A stretch of 64,000 nucleotides of DNA from Septoria linicola (GCA_024114885.1 CP099422.1:62001-126000), one strand, 5' to 3'; counted from the stretch's first letter, positions 33,416 through 44,603 are shown. Notes: generated from the sequence alone by a model not told the origin. Numbers and translations are program-made.

Positions 33416-33830
33416 AGGTCCCAGGTCAATGTAGGAGGAACGCGGAGAGGCATCGCGGGAAGAGGTATCATGCAAAAGATGTATGTTGCAGCTCACGATG
33501 TCCACACGCTCGGCGTCCCAGACGAGTCAAAAAGCGGACTACGCGCAGAACAATGTGTAGCCAGTCGTTTTGCAACATAAAATTGACATGATCTGCCATT
33601 TATTCACCTTCGTCCACGTGGCCGAATTGCTATGATAGAGCTGAAAGTCGTGAATGCCCTTGCGGTGCGGCCCCCAATTTCAAGTCATTCTCTACGTTGC
33701 TTCGGGACGCTGCGCGCTTGTGGAAGGCATTCACGTAGCCTGCATCTTCGTGCAAAATTACTCGGAGAAGCCAGAGATGTGGTAGTCGCGAATTGGAAAT
33801 CGTGCTCGAGTCTTCAGCGATGCATAGTAT
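33416..33830. other. Intergenic, no gene seen
   Basis: Short open frames only, without recognisable domains. Confidence 0.4.
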
Positions 33831-34463
33831 CTACAGCATAAGCGCGATCACCGCAGCCAAACCTCCCACAATGCCGCCTCGGGCTACGACATGAGCAGAA
33901 GCAGCACTGCTCGACGTCTCCGCCGCGCCACTTGACGTCCTGCTTGCACTGCTCATCTCACTGCTCGAAGCAGTTCCAGTCGCCGACATGGTACCTCTCC
34001 CTCCAAACGTCATCGTCGCACTGGCGCTCGCACTCCCGCCTCCATTCGTGGCTCCAGCATCACCTCCCCTTAGCAACGCCGCTCCAGCAGTAACAGTCAC
34101 AGGCATAGTCTCGACATCATCATAAGTCGTCGTGCTGCTTCCTGGATCATTCGCTCCACTCCCCCCCGCACTCTCGGTGCATACAGTAGCTTGGCAAATT
34201 TGGGATCCTGTGAACTCTGCATCTCCAGTTCCCATCTCCATGCGGTAAGTTGATGGGCCATAGGTGAGAGTCTGTTGTGGGAAAAGACCGCATTCGTCTG
34301 CGCTGGAGGGGCAGGCGAGAGATATTGTGGTCACGGAATTCTGGACTGCGATGATGGAAGCATCGATTGTGAAGGAGTCGTAGCCGTAGAGTGGGATCTG
34401 GAGAGTTGTGGTTTGTGCCATTGCTGCGGAGAGCAGGGAGGCGAGGACGATCTTTGACGCCAT
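33831..34463 (-). CDS. Secreted, probably GPI-anchored serine-rich protein
   Basis: A single exon of 210 residues. Residues 1-16 (MASKIVLASLLSAAMA) form a signal peptide. The ordered part, to about residue 115, includes LYGYDSFTIDASIIAVQNS and four cysteines (ISLACPSS, DECGLF, SQICQATVC). The following 70 residues are rich in Ser, Thr, Ala and Gly. The end, AHVVARGGIVGGLAAVIALML, is a hydrophobic tail after a small-residue region, as in GPI-attachment signals. Such proteins are common cell-wall proteins of filamentous ascomycetes; the specific role is unknown. The start is the first ATG of the frame with a good signal peptide. Confidence 0.82.
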   Translation of the reverse strand: MASKIVLASLLSAAMAQTTTLQIPLYGYDSFTIDASIIAVQNSVTTISLACPSSADECGLFPQQTLTYGPSTYRMEMGTGDAEFTGSQICQATVCTESAGGSGANDPGSSTTTYDDVETMPVTVTAGAALLRGGDAGATNGGGSASASATMTFGGRGTMSATGTASSSEMSSASRTSSGAAETSSSAASAHVVARGGIVGGLAAVIALML

Positions 34464-35043
34464 GACGGAGTTGTTCTTGAATGCTTCGATGCCGTGGGAC
34501 AGACTGTCGATTTCTAGTCTTGATGCGAGCTCGTTGATGGGCTTGGGTGATGAAGACAGGAAAGATCCAGATCTCAGGGAGAGGTATACTTATTATTTGC
34601 TGGCCCTAACAACGGGCTGGCTTTTCGGTCAGCTGTGTCATCCCATTGCCATTTGTAGACTTTGTGGCGTTTAAGCGATCCACTTTGAGACTTTCTTGCT
34701 GGAGCCTGATCCTTCCAATCTCGGCTCGGCATGGCCTTGGCGGGCACATTTGGCCACAGAAAGACAGATCTTGTCTTGCAGCTTGTCTACAACATATTTT
34801 CAGGTAATGTCAGGCTGCAATTTGGTCTTGACGCCTGCAACACTGCTACTATGCGGCTCTCACGCTGCCTGAAAATTCGACAGTGCGGCACGATACGAAT
34901 TGAAGGGTGTCCAGTCTGACGGGACATCATGGCGACTTCTGCACGAATGCGAGACCGTAATGGCTGAACGTGGTATCAAGCTCTGTCAAGACTGCTAGGA
35001 TCATGATCGGGAGACGATGTTCATCGCCATCTCTGCCCAATGT
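34464..35043. other. Intergenic, no gene seen
   Basis: It includes the promoter of the GPI-type gene and the 3' flank of the short-chain dehydrogenase. No feature recognised. Confidence 0.4.
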
Positions 35044-35967
35044 CTACCACTTCTCCACGAAGGGCCTGATCTCCACTTCGTGAGTAAGGGCCGACAAAGA
35101 CTGAGTATGGAGGTTGGAATAGGTCTCGGCAATCTGTGGTACCATTTGTGATCAGCAGCACGTACCCATGCGAGTGGCAAGATATACATACAGCGTCTGG
35201 GTGGATCTTCGCATTCGGGTTGGCGTCCTTGAGTATTTCAGAGCTGCAAGGTATATCAATGATGCCGTCAACGATGACATGGCTGACATGAACACCCTGA
35301 GGTGCGAACTCTCTGGCAAGAGATTGTGCCAAGGCTCGTTGTGCAAACTTGGCTGATGCAAAGGTCGAGAAGCCGGCAGAACCTTTCAGCGACGCTGTCG
35401 CACCCGTAAAGATGAGCGTGGGAGGATGTTGTGGCGATGCTGATGCAGATTTCAGCAGGAAAGGCAGGACTGCTTGTGCGAAGTGGAAGGCTCCCTTTCT
35501 TGTGACTGTCAACTTGAGGCTCCAGAAATCATAGGCCAGCACATCACTCACCCGCTGACCGAATATGGCTTTGTAAAGTCATCCTCTGTGAGCTCTAGAA
35601 ATGGCTTCTTGGTGAGCGCTCCACTGGCATTGAAGACAGCTGCCTGCGGGTGTGCATATGTGTCAGCCAGAATTATGATGTCGATAGAATCGATGTAACA
35701 CCAGCACTTACCGCACAAGCAGCATAACTGCCGAAAGTGTCTTTGACCTTGTCGAAAGCCGCTTTGATACTACGTTCAACGGAGACATCGGTCTCAATGC
35801 CGAGAGCTGAGCCACCCTTTGGCTGTGATATCGTCCACGAGAGACTTAAAGCTTGCTTCTTTGCGGGCGAAGAGGACAACGGGGTAGCTTGATGCGAACT
35901 TTCGAACCAATGCCGCTCCGGTGCCAGGGCCGACCCCTGCAATGACGGCGAACAGGCTCGGAGGCAT
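35044..35967 (-). pseudogene. Short-chain dehydrogenase/reductase with one-base frameshift
   Basis: Exons 35967-35712, 35643-35552, 35498-35192 and 35133-35044, with introns starting GTAAGT, GTGAGT and GTATGT. The product, about 248 residues, has the Rossmann start FAVIAGVGPGTGAALVRKF, the FNASG equivalent of NNAG, and the active-site segment TGATASLKGSAGFSTFASAK, in which the usual catalytic Tyr is Phe. The C-terminus (AETYSNLHTQSLSALTH and RPFVEKW) is typical of fungal members of this group. An extra base in AAAGGGTGG (about 35815-35822) shifts the frame between DDITAK and GGSALGIETD. This may be a real mutation or a sequencing error; all splice sites are otherwise intact. Confidence 0.75.
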
Positions 35968-37052
35968 GATGCTTGGCCTAAGAACGTCAAAGTCGCTTGT
36001 GATGTGAGGTGCAGACGACTTGACGACTCTCTATGCTTGGAGCACAAATGATATGAATCGAGAATGAGCTCAAACTGCGTAGCTATGCGCAGTAGGAACA
36101 GCTGTACCGTGGTTTATCAATTGTCGTATCGCTTGGCCTCGCCTGTTCCGATCAGAGCTGTTCACTTGGTTCCAATCGTGCCAAGCCGGAGATTTGGTCA
36201 CTCTCCACGTGAGACTTGTTGTTGCTGTTCTCGCAGACAAGACATCTCCGCAGCCATCATAGCAAAATCCTCCACCTCTATAGGCTGTTGATCGGGAGCA
36301 TGCACGAGAGGAGTGGTGCTTTCATCTCTCCTCCAGGTTGGGTGACACATCGAGATGTTGGCTACATCACCTTGGCTTCAATGCCTTGCGCCTGGTGACT
36401 GCAACCAAGGACACCGAGCTCAAGTTTCTCCTCTCTTATCGACATACTACCTTCATTACAACGTGCAGCAATGCAACATCCTTTTACTATTCTCTCCAGT
36501 CGCTCTAGCACATGCCCAAGGCGCAGTGAATCGATGGGCATCTTCCTTCCCTCTTCTCTCATGTCACTCTTTGTTCGCTGACACGCTTCCGCTTAGGCTT
36601 GTGGTATCGATTCCCAGCAGCGCTGCCTCTACGACGCCGAAGGTATATGTGATGAAAACTCCTGGTACGCTGAGATGTTTGGATGCAAGTATTACCTCAA
36701 TCGAGTCTATTCGTTCGGGATAGATGAGTCTGTCTTGCGTTTTTGAGGCATAGTTCTGACCAGCCTCGCAGGGCTCGCGATGTGCGAATGATTGGGACAC
36801 TTGCTCGTCTGCGGACAGTGGGTTTGCCAACTGCGCTGGAATTGTCCGTTGGGACACCATCTGTGCGGTTCATCTACCCTTTTGGGCCTGGCAGTGCTAA
36901 GGATGCTGGGAGGGCAGGAGATGGAGTCTTGGCCGCGCCACTGCATGCACGATCGGCCTGCTTTGGCTTGTATCTTGTCTATACACGCGAATAATTCCTT
37001 CTCCCAAAACACCTTCGCTCGAAACATCAAATCTGAATGCAAATTCTCCTCG
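35968..37052. other. Intergenic, no gene seen
   Basis: About 1.1 kb. Several overlapping short frames on both strands, none with a domain or splice-supported structure. The right part is the 3' flank of the hydrolase gene. Confidence 0.4.
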
Positions 37053-38789
37053 CTACAGCTTTGCCAGCCTCTTCTGTCGCTTCTCCACATCTCTCATCTC
37101 ATCGAGCATATCATTGTTGAACTGCTCATGCCCATCAAGATACACATGATGCCCAGCTTTCCTCGTGATGATCACTTTGTAATCACCATTCTCCAGCTGC
37201 TTCTCTCGTTCTGACGCATTTGCCAAGGCCTTTTTCTTCTCGGCATTCATCTTCTCAACTGAAGCATACCCACCTTTGACGTCCATCCAGTCGTTCTCGC
37301 CATACATGAGCACGACTGGCACGCCAGTCTCTCGTATTCGTGCTGCTGCTGCGTCTGCGCCGGTTTGTGAGGAAGAAGCGTCTGCAGAGGCTGCATTGTC
37401 GGGTGAGGGTGTGGCGTGGGGCGTCAGGAATTGTCGGCCTACGCCTTGTATCCGGCGGATCAGAGGCGATCGGGCGAAGGCTCCAGGCGCGAGAACGTGA
37501 GCAAGAGCGTATTCGCCAGAACCACGCTGTCGGAAGAGCGAGTAGGAGTAGTCGTGGAGTGCTTGCGCTTCATCTTCTGGCAGATGTGAGAAGCGCCGAC
37601 TCGTCCAGCCCGAGACAAGTCGGGGTCCGAGAGGTCCAGAAAGTCGTACCAGAGAGAATGGAGAAATATTTGCGTCCCACAACGACGTCAGCCACCAAGG
37701 CATCTTTCGCTTCGGCGGTGCTGGCTGCGGAGTTTTCGCCGCACTCTCGCCTTGTGTCTGCGTGAACTCGTTCTGCATCGTGCTGCTTTGCGGTTCGGCT
37801 TCCTCGCTCGCAGCGTATGGATCCTCTGGTATCCCGACTGGACTCGCCAGAATTAACTTGTGCAGATGTCCAGGATACTTCAGCGCATAACACACTGCCA
37901 TGTATCCTCCCAAGCTGTGACCCATCAATGTCATCTTGTCGATTCCCTTCCTCACTCTCCACTCTTCAAGCGCGTCCACAAACCACGATTCTGCTTCTCG
38001 CGCTTTTCCCTCTCGGTCCTTCGCTTTCACCACGCTGAATGGCGGTCGACTGGATCGTCCCATGCCCAGCATGTCCAGCGCATACAACTTCCAACCAGCT
38101 AATCGTGATAGCGCCTCGAAATTCTTGTAGAAAAAGCCCAGTCCGGCTCCGTATCCGTGCAGCATAACAAGATTGTTGTCTACCTGCTCACCCACCCTCT
38201 CCACGCTGAATTCATTCAGATAACGGTTCTTCCCTTTCAGCTGCACCATTTCACTCTGCCACTGCCGCGGTCCATATGGATCCTGCACACTGACTGTGCG
38301 CTGAATCGCCCCATCGTCAACACTGGAAGCTGCATGCTTGTCTAAGCTGAGCATGCTTCCAGCCTTACTCGTCGGCGCGCTTCCAGTCGGTGAAGCCACT
38401 GTCGGCGGACGTTGCAGATACGGTATCAAAGACATGACTTTGTGCTCGGTAACGGCGGGCGTGAGAGACGCCCACCATTGTGAATATGCGTCTTTGTATC
38501 CCAGAGGGAAATATGAGGCTTTGGGAGGGGCTTCGATGCCGTTCATCTCAGCCTCCTGTTTGGCGCGTTGTCGGGCGAGAATTGGCTTGGGGAGGTTGCC
38601 GGTGGGTGCTGTTGGCGGCTGATATGTCCCATCGTCGCCGGAAGTGGCCATTGTGGAGTGTGTTGCTGCCGACATCCGATGTGGCGACCAAGCGACTCGA
38701 GTATACAGTGTTGCGCGGATGATGCAAGCAGGCAAAGGCAAAGCGAGGAAAGATGTTCCTGCTGCTGCCTGGCGGGCGATTGCAGCCAC
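37053..38789 (-). CDS. Alpha/beta hydrolase, CGI-58/ABHD4-5/Cld1-like lipase or acyltransferase
   Basis: A single exon of 578 residues. The fold signatures are in order: oxyanion segment LHGYGAGLGFFYKNFE (about 210-225), LDMLGMGRSS (about 238), nucleophile elbow GHSLGGYM with Ser near 292, the acid region MYGENDWMDVKGG (about 495-507), and the histidine near 547 in KAGHHVYLDGHEQFNND, which also forms the HX4D motif of the CGI-58 group. In fungi this group includes the mitochondrial cardiolipin phospholipase Cld1 and lysophosphatidate acyltransferases such as Ict1. The basic, hydrophobic N-terminus (residues 1-45) could be a mitochondrial presequence; downstream ATGs (MSAATH, MATSGD) are alternative starts. 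The Ala/Ser-rich insert before the acid region is longer than usual. Confidence 0.88.
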   Translation of the reverse strand: MAAIARQAAAGTSFLALPLPACIIRATLYTRVAWSPHRMSAATHSTMATSGDDGTYQPPTAPTGNLPKPILARQRAKQEAEMNGIEAPPKASYFPLGYKDAYSQWWASLTPAVTEHKVMSLIPYLQRPPTVASPTGSAPTSKAGSMLSLDKHAASSVDDGAIQRTVSVQDPYGPRQWQSEMVQLKGKNRYLNEFSVERVGEQVDNNLVMLHGYGAGLGFFYKNFEALSRLAGWKLYALDMLGMGRSSRPPFSVVKAKDREGKAREAESWFVDALEEWRVRKGIDKMTLMGHSLGGYMAVCYALKYPGHLHKLILASPVGIPEDPYAASEEAEPQSSTMQNEFTQTQGESAAKTPQPAPPKRKMPWWLTSLWDANISPFSLVRLSGPLGPRLVSGWTSRRFSHLPEDEAQALHDYSYSLFRQRGSGEYALAHVLAPGAFARSPLIRRIQGVGRQFLTPHATPSPDNAASADASSSQTGADAAAARIRETGVPVVLMYGENDWMDVKGGYASVEKMNAEKKKALANASEREKQLENGDYKVIITRKAGHHVYLDGHEQFNNDMLDEMRDVEKRQKRLAKL

Positions 38790-39294
38790 TTTTGTTCACT
38801 GTAGACTATTACTGCGTATGATACCTCCAGGCAGCAGCAGCAGCATGTCCAAGTGAAGAAGGAGCGAGGGAGGAAGAGCGACTGCAAGTTGTTCTGTTTG
38901 CTCTCGTCCGTCGGCGGCGAATATGACGATAACTGCGCGAAGAACATCCCTGCTATCTCCGTTGCACACGTCGGGCCTTCCTTTCGCCGACTGGAAGACG
39001 CTGCCCAGCCACTCACACACGTTCTGACCGGGCCGGGCCTCCGAATGTCGTGTCTGTTAACTACAAGCGAACTGCCAATTCGCGGCTCCACTTTGGGCCT
39101 CGACCTCACATGCACATGCAAAGGCGGTCAGCAGAAATTCGAGGTTCACAGGACAACATCATTCTTTCGACAAGAAACTACATAGCAAGCACCACACACA
39201 GCCTTGACTGCAGCTTGACATCTCGGCCCACATTCGGAGCTGGAGCTCAGCTGGCACATCAAAATCACACTCAGCAACTTCAGACCATGTCAAC
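38790..39294. promoter_or_regulatory. Divergent hydrolase/SPO7 intergenic region
   Basis: A 505-bp gap between divergent start codons that should hold both promoters. A short CAG-rich tract occurs at about 38830-38848. No gene seen. Confidence 0.45.
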
Positions 39295-40827
39295 ATGTCA
39301 GACCCGATAGACCGCATCGTGAAAGGCGCTCCTCCGCCAGACGTCTCAGCTGAGCAACTTGCTGCAAATGCTAGGGCATCGTCGCCTTCGAAGAGGAATT
39401 CTGTCACAGCTCCAATACCTCGGGAAGTTCAACAGCAGACGTACAGCAGTGATCCCAGAGACGCATTGCCGTCTTCACCACCTCAGATATATCTGAATCT
39501 GTTGATCTTGGAGAGCAGTCTACGGCTGCAGTATATCAGTCTGAGGACGAGGCTACGACTGCATCTTCTGCTTTTCATTGGACTGGTGGCCTGGACTGTG
39601 ACATTCACGTACCTGCTCTTCTTCCGCCCCAGAGAAGATGGATCTGGAGTGGGTGGAAGTGTCTACTGGGTGCTGGAGACGGGCGAGAAGATGGGCTGGT
39701 GTTCTGGATGCGTTACTTTGCTTCTCTTCTGGGGCACGGGAATGTATGAACGTGGCGTGAGATGGCCAAGAAAATTCATCGGCACTACGAATCGTGGTTT
39801 GAGAGGCTTCAACTTGAAGGTCGTTGTTGTGAGAGGCGGGCTACTGAGAGAGATGGTGTCGTGGCTGGCGCTTCTGGACCCCGCAGGATGGTTTCGCGAG
39901 GAGCGAGTCAATTTTCAGATTGTCCCTCGAGACATCGAGAGCCTGGCGGGGAACGGAACTTCACACTGGAATGCGCATGCAGCAAAACATGGCTTGCTGG
40001 AGGAAGACATTGCGCCGGCCGGAGATGTGCTGAGAGTGCTGCTTCTGCCGAAGCCTTTCTCACCGGACTTCCGAGAAGGATGGGACGCATTCCGGCTGGA
40101 GTACTGGGAGCGGGAGAATGGGCGACGATCACAGCTACGATCTGTCGTTAGAGCAAGGAAGCGAGAAGTGGCAAAGCGTGAAGGCGGTTGGTTCTGGTGG
40201 ACTGGATGGCGAGGCTGGCAGAATGTCACGATGAATCCGTTCAGTCGAAGAAAGACGAGGCGACAGCTGGAGCTGGAGCGACTTTCGTTGAGAGAGAACG
40301 TGGCGACTGATGCACTGAAAGCTAGAGTAGGCACTGGAGAGCGAAGAAGGAAAGAGTCACTCCTATCTGGACGGCCGGCATCGAGGTCTGGTTCGCACAG
40401 CAGAAACACATCTCGAGCATCCACTCCTGGCCCTGATGGAGAGTCTCGACCTTCGACAGCCACGAAAGAAGGCAGGACGCGCCGCGGTAGTTCTGCGAGC
40501 AGTGCTGGTGGTAGAAGGCCGAGGAGGCTGGCTTCATTGAATGAGCCTTCACGATTATCGGCTACCGAGACATTACTATACGACGACCAAGGGCGAAATC
40601 TGTTGCAAGAGAACCAAGGCAGACCACTTCCGAGTGCCAGGCCTACAATGCGAGGGTCCTCTAAGAGAGACAGTACCATCAGTACTGGCAGCTCGGATCT
40701 GGAGTCAAGAGATTACAGCTTTGATGTTAGAAGTGCTGAGACTGCCGCTACGAGGCATTCGCCCAGGCAAGCTGCCAAGGAGCCAATCTTTGCAGAGGAT
40801 ATCAAACAGGAGCCAGAGGAAGAGTAG
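39295..40827 (+). CDS. SPO7: Spo7-like regulatory subunit of the Nem1-Spo7 phosphatase
   Basis: A single exon of 510 residues, ATG at 39295. After a polar N-terminus, the core starts with QIYLNLLILESSLRLQYISL, followed by a first membrane helix (LLLFIGLVAWTVTFTYLLFF), the highly conserved luminal motif REDGSGVGGSVYWVLE, a second helix (CVTLLLFWGTGMYERGVRWP) and the NRGLRGFNLKVVV segment. The C-terminal 200 residues are basic, Ser/Arg-rich and disordered. Spo7 with the phosphatase Nem1 sits in the nuclear and ER membrane and activates the lipin Pah1, controlling phospholipid versus triacylglycerol synthesis. The protein is about twice the length of yeast Spo7, as usual for filamentous fungi. 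Identification is confident. Confidence 0.94.
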   Translation: MSDPIDRIVKGAPPPDVSAEQLAANARASSPSKRNSVTAPIPREVQQQTYSSDPRDALPSSPPQIYLNLLILESSLRLQYISLRTRLRLHLLLFIGLVAWTVTFTYLLFFRPREDGSGVGGSVYWVLETGEKMGWCSGCVTLLLFWGTGMYERGVRWPRKFIGTTNRGLRGFNLKVVVVRGGLLREMVSWLALLDPAGWFREERVNFQIVPRDIESLAGNGTSHWNAHAAKHGLLEEDIAPAGDVLRVLLLPKPFSPDFREGWDAFRLEYWERENGRRSQLRSVVRARKREVAKREGGWFWWTGWRGWQNVTMNPFSRRKTRRQLELERLSLRENVATDALKARVGTGERRRKESLLSGRPASRSGSHSRNTSRASTPGPDGESRPSTATKEGRTRRGSSASSAGGRRPRRLASLNEPSRLSATETLLYDDQGRNLLQENQGRPLPSARPTMRGSSKRDSTISTGSSDLESRDYSFDVRSAETAATRHSPRQAAKEPIFAEDIKQEPEEE

Positions 40828-40966
40828 ATGTATGTATGGGATGACGAGTCAATGAATAAGGACAGGTTGAGGATGCTACGAGTACTTATGTCATGACACT
40901 GGCAATGCCGAGTTAGCTGATCATACCACAGATGCAATATACAGCTAACTGTCCTCAGACTAGCAC

Positions 40967-41966
40967 TCAAGCCAGGAAAGGCTTCACCAGCTCCAGCGAC
41001 TTCTCCCACAAGAGCTTCTCCTTCTCCTCATCGAAAGCATGAGGAGCATATCCAAACTCATACTCCTCAAACTTCTCCTTACCCACCGGTCTTGAAATCT
41101 GGCACTCTTCCAGGTACTTTCCTCCCGAACCTTCGAGAGCCTTCGCAGTCGCCGCCCATACAGTAGTCGCAGCGCCCTGCTCAGGATTCTTCATAGCCCG
41201 ACTAATCTCAGGCACGGCATTCCACCCATCGATCGTTGATTGATCAAGATGCTGCATGAGTCCAGTGACAATCAGACCTGGGTGGACCGAGTAAGCATGC
41301 ACATTCTTGGAACCGTAGCGGCGCTCGAGTTCGGAGGCAGTGTAGATATTGGCCGTCTTACTCTGGCCATAGACGGCCCATGGATGGTAAATGCCCTCGT
41401 GCTTTGAGGTTATCAAAATTGATTCCCGCATGGCGATGGGCTGAGGAAGCGAGCACGACGACTCGAGATGGAGAGGATGGGGTTGCTGATTGTTCTAGCG
41501 TTGGGAGAAGATGTTGGATGAGGAGGAAGTGAGCGAGGTGGTTGGTGCCGAACTGAGTCTCGTGCCCATCTGCAGTGCGGCCTTCGGGACAGGCCATGAT
41601 ACCAGCGTTGAGAATCAGGACATTGAGCTTCTTGCTCTGGGCCAGGAAGGTCTGTGCTGCTTTGCGCACGCTGGCGAGAGAGTTCAGATCGAGCTCGAGG
41701 AGATGCACGCGGCCCGAGTCGAGAATACTGCTGAGTGCTGTCTTGGCTTTGCTGAGATCTCGAGCTGTTGCGTAGATGGTGGCACCAGTCTCGTGGAGGG
41801 CTTTGGCAGTTTCGATGCCGATTCCGGATGAGCAGCCTGTGATCAGGACGGTCTTGTCGGCCCACTTGCCCTCGAGGTTCTCATCTTTGATGATCTGGAG
41901 TGCGGTTGGTCGTGCATCGCCGGGACCTTTGAGGTTCTGGTGAACGGCTTCGTAGCGGGTAGTCAT
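40967..41966 (-). pseudogene. Short-chain dehydrogenase (retinol dehydrogenase/WWOX-like) with one-base frameshift
   Basis: The frame from 41966 encodes LEGKWADKTVLITGCSSGIG (TGxxxGIG cofactor motif), LNAGIM (NAG motif), the GTNHLAHFLLIQ helix and the serine strand RVVVLASSAH, ending near INFDNL. The second frame, to 40967, continues with HEGIYHPWAVYGQSKTANIY, holding the YxxxK pair, then VHPGLIVTGL and a C-terminal helix. One extra base in CTCAAAGC (about 41403) separates them; without it the frame is continuous for about 332 residues. All catalytic residues (Ser, Tyr, Lys) are present. It could be a recent pseudogene or a homopolymer sequencing error. It lies tail-to-tail with SPO7. Confidence 0.8.
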
Positions 41967-42867
41967 GTTGGCTGGAAGAGGATGTCGCTGTTTGTACTTA
42001 TTGGGAGGCTCGGATAATGTTCAAGAGGTAGACTGGTCTTGTCGATTCTGATGAGATGAGTCTGGGAGAGGAAGGCATGGCACATCTCATATCCTGCCTC
42101 CCTCATTGCGAGTACAATCCGTCCACGGCATTACGGGCATAGTCAGATCTCCTCAGGCTGTTCACGGAGGCCAGACAAGGGCTAGCATGATAGGGTCGTC
42201 AGGACCTTACGTCTGGGCGAGCATTGTGTTTGCGAGTGCCGTAGCTTTCCGCTTACAGATTGGTAAGGTATTCTGCCAAGAGCGGCGTGTGTATTCCTCC
42301 ATGCTCTGTCCGGAACCGCGTGCTTTGAGAAGCCGGGCAGAGTGTTAGTAATCGCTGACTACTGTTTAAGATTGCCGCGTTCTAGCCTTCTGTCCTGACA
42401 CAAGCGGCGCTGGCCAAGCCATCGACGACCTTCATTTCAACAGCAATTGGACGATGCCATCCAGACACGGCGCACCATATAGCGGAGACGGCATCAAGTG
42501 AGCTGGCACGGAGATGGGCTGCATGGGAAGCTGAATGATACAGACAATTCTGGCATCAGGATGGCGACATATCCACCTAGTCTCCAGGACATCGCCGCCT
42601 TAAGTCCAGCCGGCATAGCGCCTACACCTCAGCATAAGATTCAAATGGAGACCAGAGCTGCATTGTAGGCGCGGCGGTGGACAACTCCACTGGAGTTGGA
42701 ATCGAAGCAGCGTGCAAGACTGTATCGGCGACGAGCATGGTGATGTTGTGGATTTGTGCACAAGCATAAGATACCATTGTACGATGCCACACAGCTCGAA
42801 AGGACTACAGTGTACACTTGGGAAAGCACTCGCGCTAGCTAAAAGTATGAGTAGGAGCCTCTCCCGG
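41967..42867. other. Intergenic, no gene seen
   Basis: About 900 bp of GC-balanced DNA with only short unsupported frames. Confidence 0.4.
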
Positions 42868-43928
42868 TCATTCTACGCCCTCAACCTCAAAATGTGTCTG
42901 GATAACCTTCTCTCCATCCCTATATCGATCCAGCACTGCATTCACCTTGTCTGCATCCAGTCCTTTCACAATCTTATACCTGGGCGAGACAAGGGCTCCT
43001 GTCTGAAGGTATCCTGCAACTCTGTCCCAGAACGGCTTTGCCGTTTCTGGCTTCAGGTGAGATACACCGAGCACGTTGTGCAGCTCATACTCGGCACAGT
43101 CTTCTGCCCAATGATCTTGGTTTCGTCGACCTTCCCTATTGATGCGCGTAGACGAGCCACAGTGCCCTTTCTTGAAGAAGATAGCGCGCTGATGGCGATG
43201 TGCTGATCTTCTGGCAGATTGATAGTGTCAAAGGCATACAGGAGTTCGTCGCCGACAATGCTCCGAATCTGCTCCACGATTTTCGCATCACCGGCATGTC
43301 TGTTCAGGACGTGCGTTGCACCCCATTCCATCAGCTCCTTCTCATCGCCGCCGATGACCACAATTTCGCCAATGCCAGCCAACTTGGCAAGCTGTACTCC
43401 AAACCGGCCGCAGTTGGTTCCTCCCCCGACGATCAGGAGTGAGGCGTCAGCGTAACCAAAGGAAGCCGCTTCAGGAGACCATGGCGCGGGTATTCCTAGA
43501 CCACTTGGATCAAATATGGCAATTGAAGATGCGATGACATTGGTCGGCAACGCAGCAGCCTCGTGCTCATTGACAGTATCCGAAATCTTGGCTGTGAAAT
43601 CTTCATCCAGGATTGCATATTACTGCAAGCCTTTTTGGAGATGGCCTGACAAGCCAGATTGTGAGAAGACTCGATCTCCGACCTTGAAGCTGGAGACATT
43701 GGGTCCAAGTGCTGTAATGGTACCTGTGAGATCATGTGCCAAAATGGTTGGCAACGAATCCTTGATGAAGAGACCAGTATCGCGAGCTTTCTGATCGTGT
43801 GGGTTGAGCCCTGCTATGCTGACGCGGATCTGGATTTGTCCTTGCTCAGGCTGTGGAATTGGCCAGTTGGATACAGGGTGTACACGACCGCCAACCTCGG
43901 ACACAATGAGTGCTGTTTGTGTTGGCAT
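42868..43928 (-). pseudogene. Medium-chain (zinc-type, enoyl-reductase-like) dehydrogenase with nonsense and frameshift
   Basis: The start is the ATG at 43928 (MPTQTALIVSEVGGRV). The N-terminal GroES-like half has AGLNPHDQKARDTGLF and HDLTGTITALGPNVSSFKVG, and the cofactor domain LIVGGGTNCGRFGVQLAKLA. The C-terminal part ends with KPFWDRVAGYLQTGAL and HFEVEGVE at 42868. TAA at 43620-43622 interrupts GLQ-stop-YAILDED; it equals CAA changed by C-to-T. A second lesion shifts the frame at about 43075-43110, between IIGQKT and AEYELHNVLG. This fungal group resembles stand-alone trans-acting enoyl reductases and toxD-like proteins; the substrate is unknown. Two independent lesions make a pseudogene the best reading. 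Confidence 0.78.
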
Positions 43929-44603
43929 GATGGCAGTGTCTCTAGAATATGGGATGATGAGGTTAAAAACAAGAACAGCTAGGACTAGGGACAAAAGTGC
44001 TGACTTGCGTGTTGGTCGAGATTCTTCGAAGAACTGGGCGTTATATCTGTCGCGGGCGTTGAGTGACGTGGAGAGCATTGACTTTGTGGTACGTCAGTCT
44101 GTTATACAACTTCCACCGTGACCACCTCTTGCTTACAATGCAGAGTAGGTGGAATCTCTTGAGATTGTCCAGCAATATGTAAGCAATGCGCGGACAGCAT
44201 GATTACTGAACGTCAATATGTCAGCAGGACATCGCCAAGGAGGGTAATGAGCCACTAGCGTGGCCAACGAGCTCGTTGAGGCCTGGAGCAGTATTCTGGA
44301 TGACTCTGGGCTGCATTGACATTCACAGGCTCCTCTGTAGGCACAGAGCAATAGCTCTCCTCTTTCATTCAGGCCTGGAGCGCGACACGCCCGTGCGTAG
44401 CCTTCCTGAGCGGGAAACAACTAACTTACTGGAAAAGGCCCCTACAGCTGCCAGATATAGCCTGTCGCACAGGAATATGACAAGACCAAGGCGCTTTCCT
44501 ATTTCTGTTGCGATAGTAATCACCCTTTTGAATTTCTGGAACAGTAACGCTATGACCAAAAGCTGACTGCTATTAGCCTCCACAGATACAGATATCGAGT
44601 GCT
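43929..44603. other. Intergenic, no gene seen
   Basis: An upstream open frame extends the dehydrogenase by 50 residues with a hydrophobic stretch, but family members begin at MPTQT, so I treat it as 5' flank. Nothing else was recognised. Confidence 0.4.

Noticed and set aside
36064..36990. Possible gene on the + strand between the dehydrogenase and the hydrolase
   Set aside because: Frames are short and overlapping, with no splice sites that join them into a coherent protein.
43929..44078. 50-residue N-terminal extension of the MDR dehydrogenase
   Set aside because: The enzyme family starts at MPTQTALIV; the extension is hydrophobic and probably 5' untranslated or chance.
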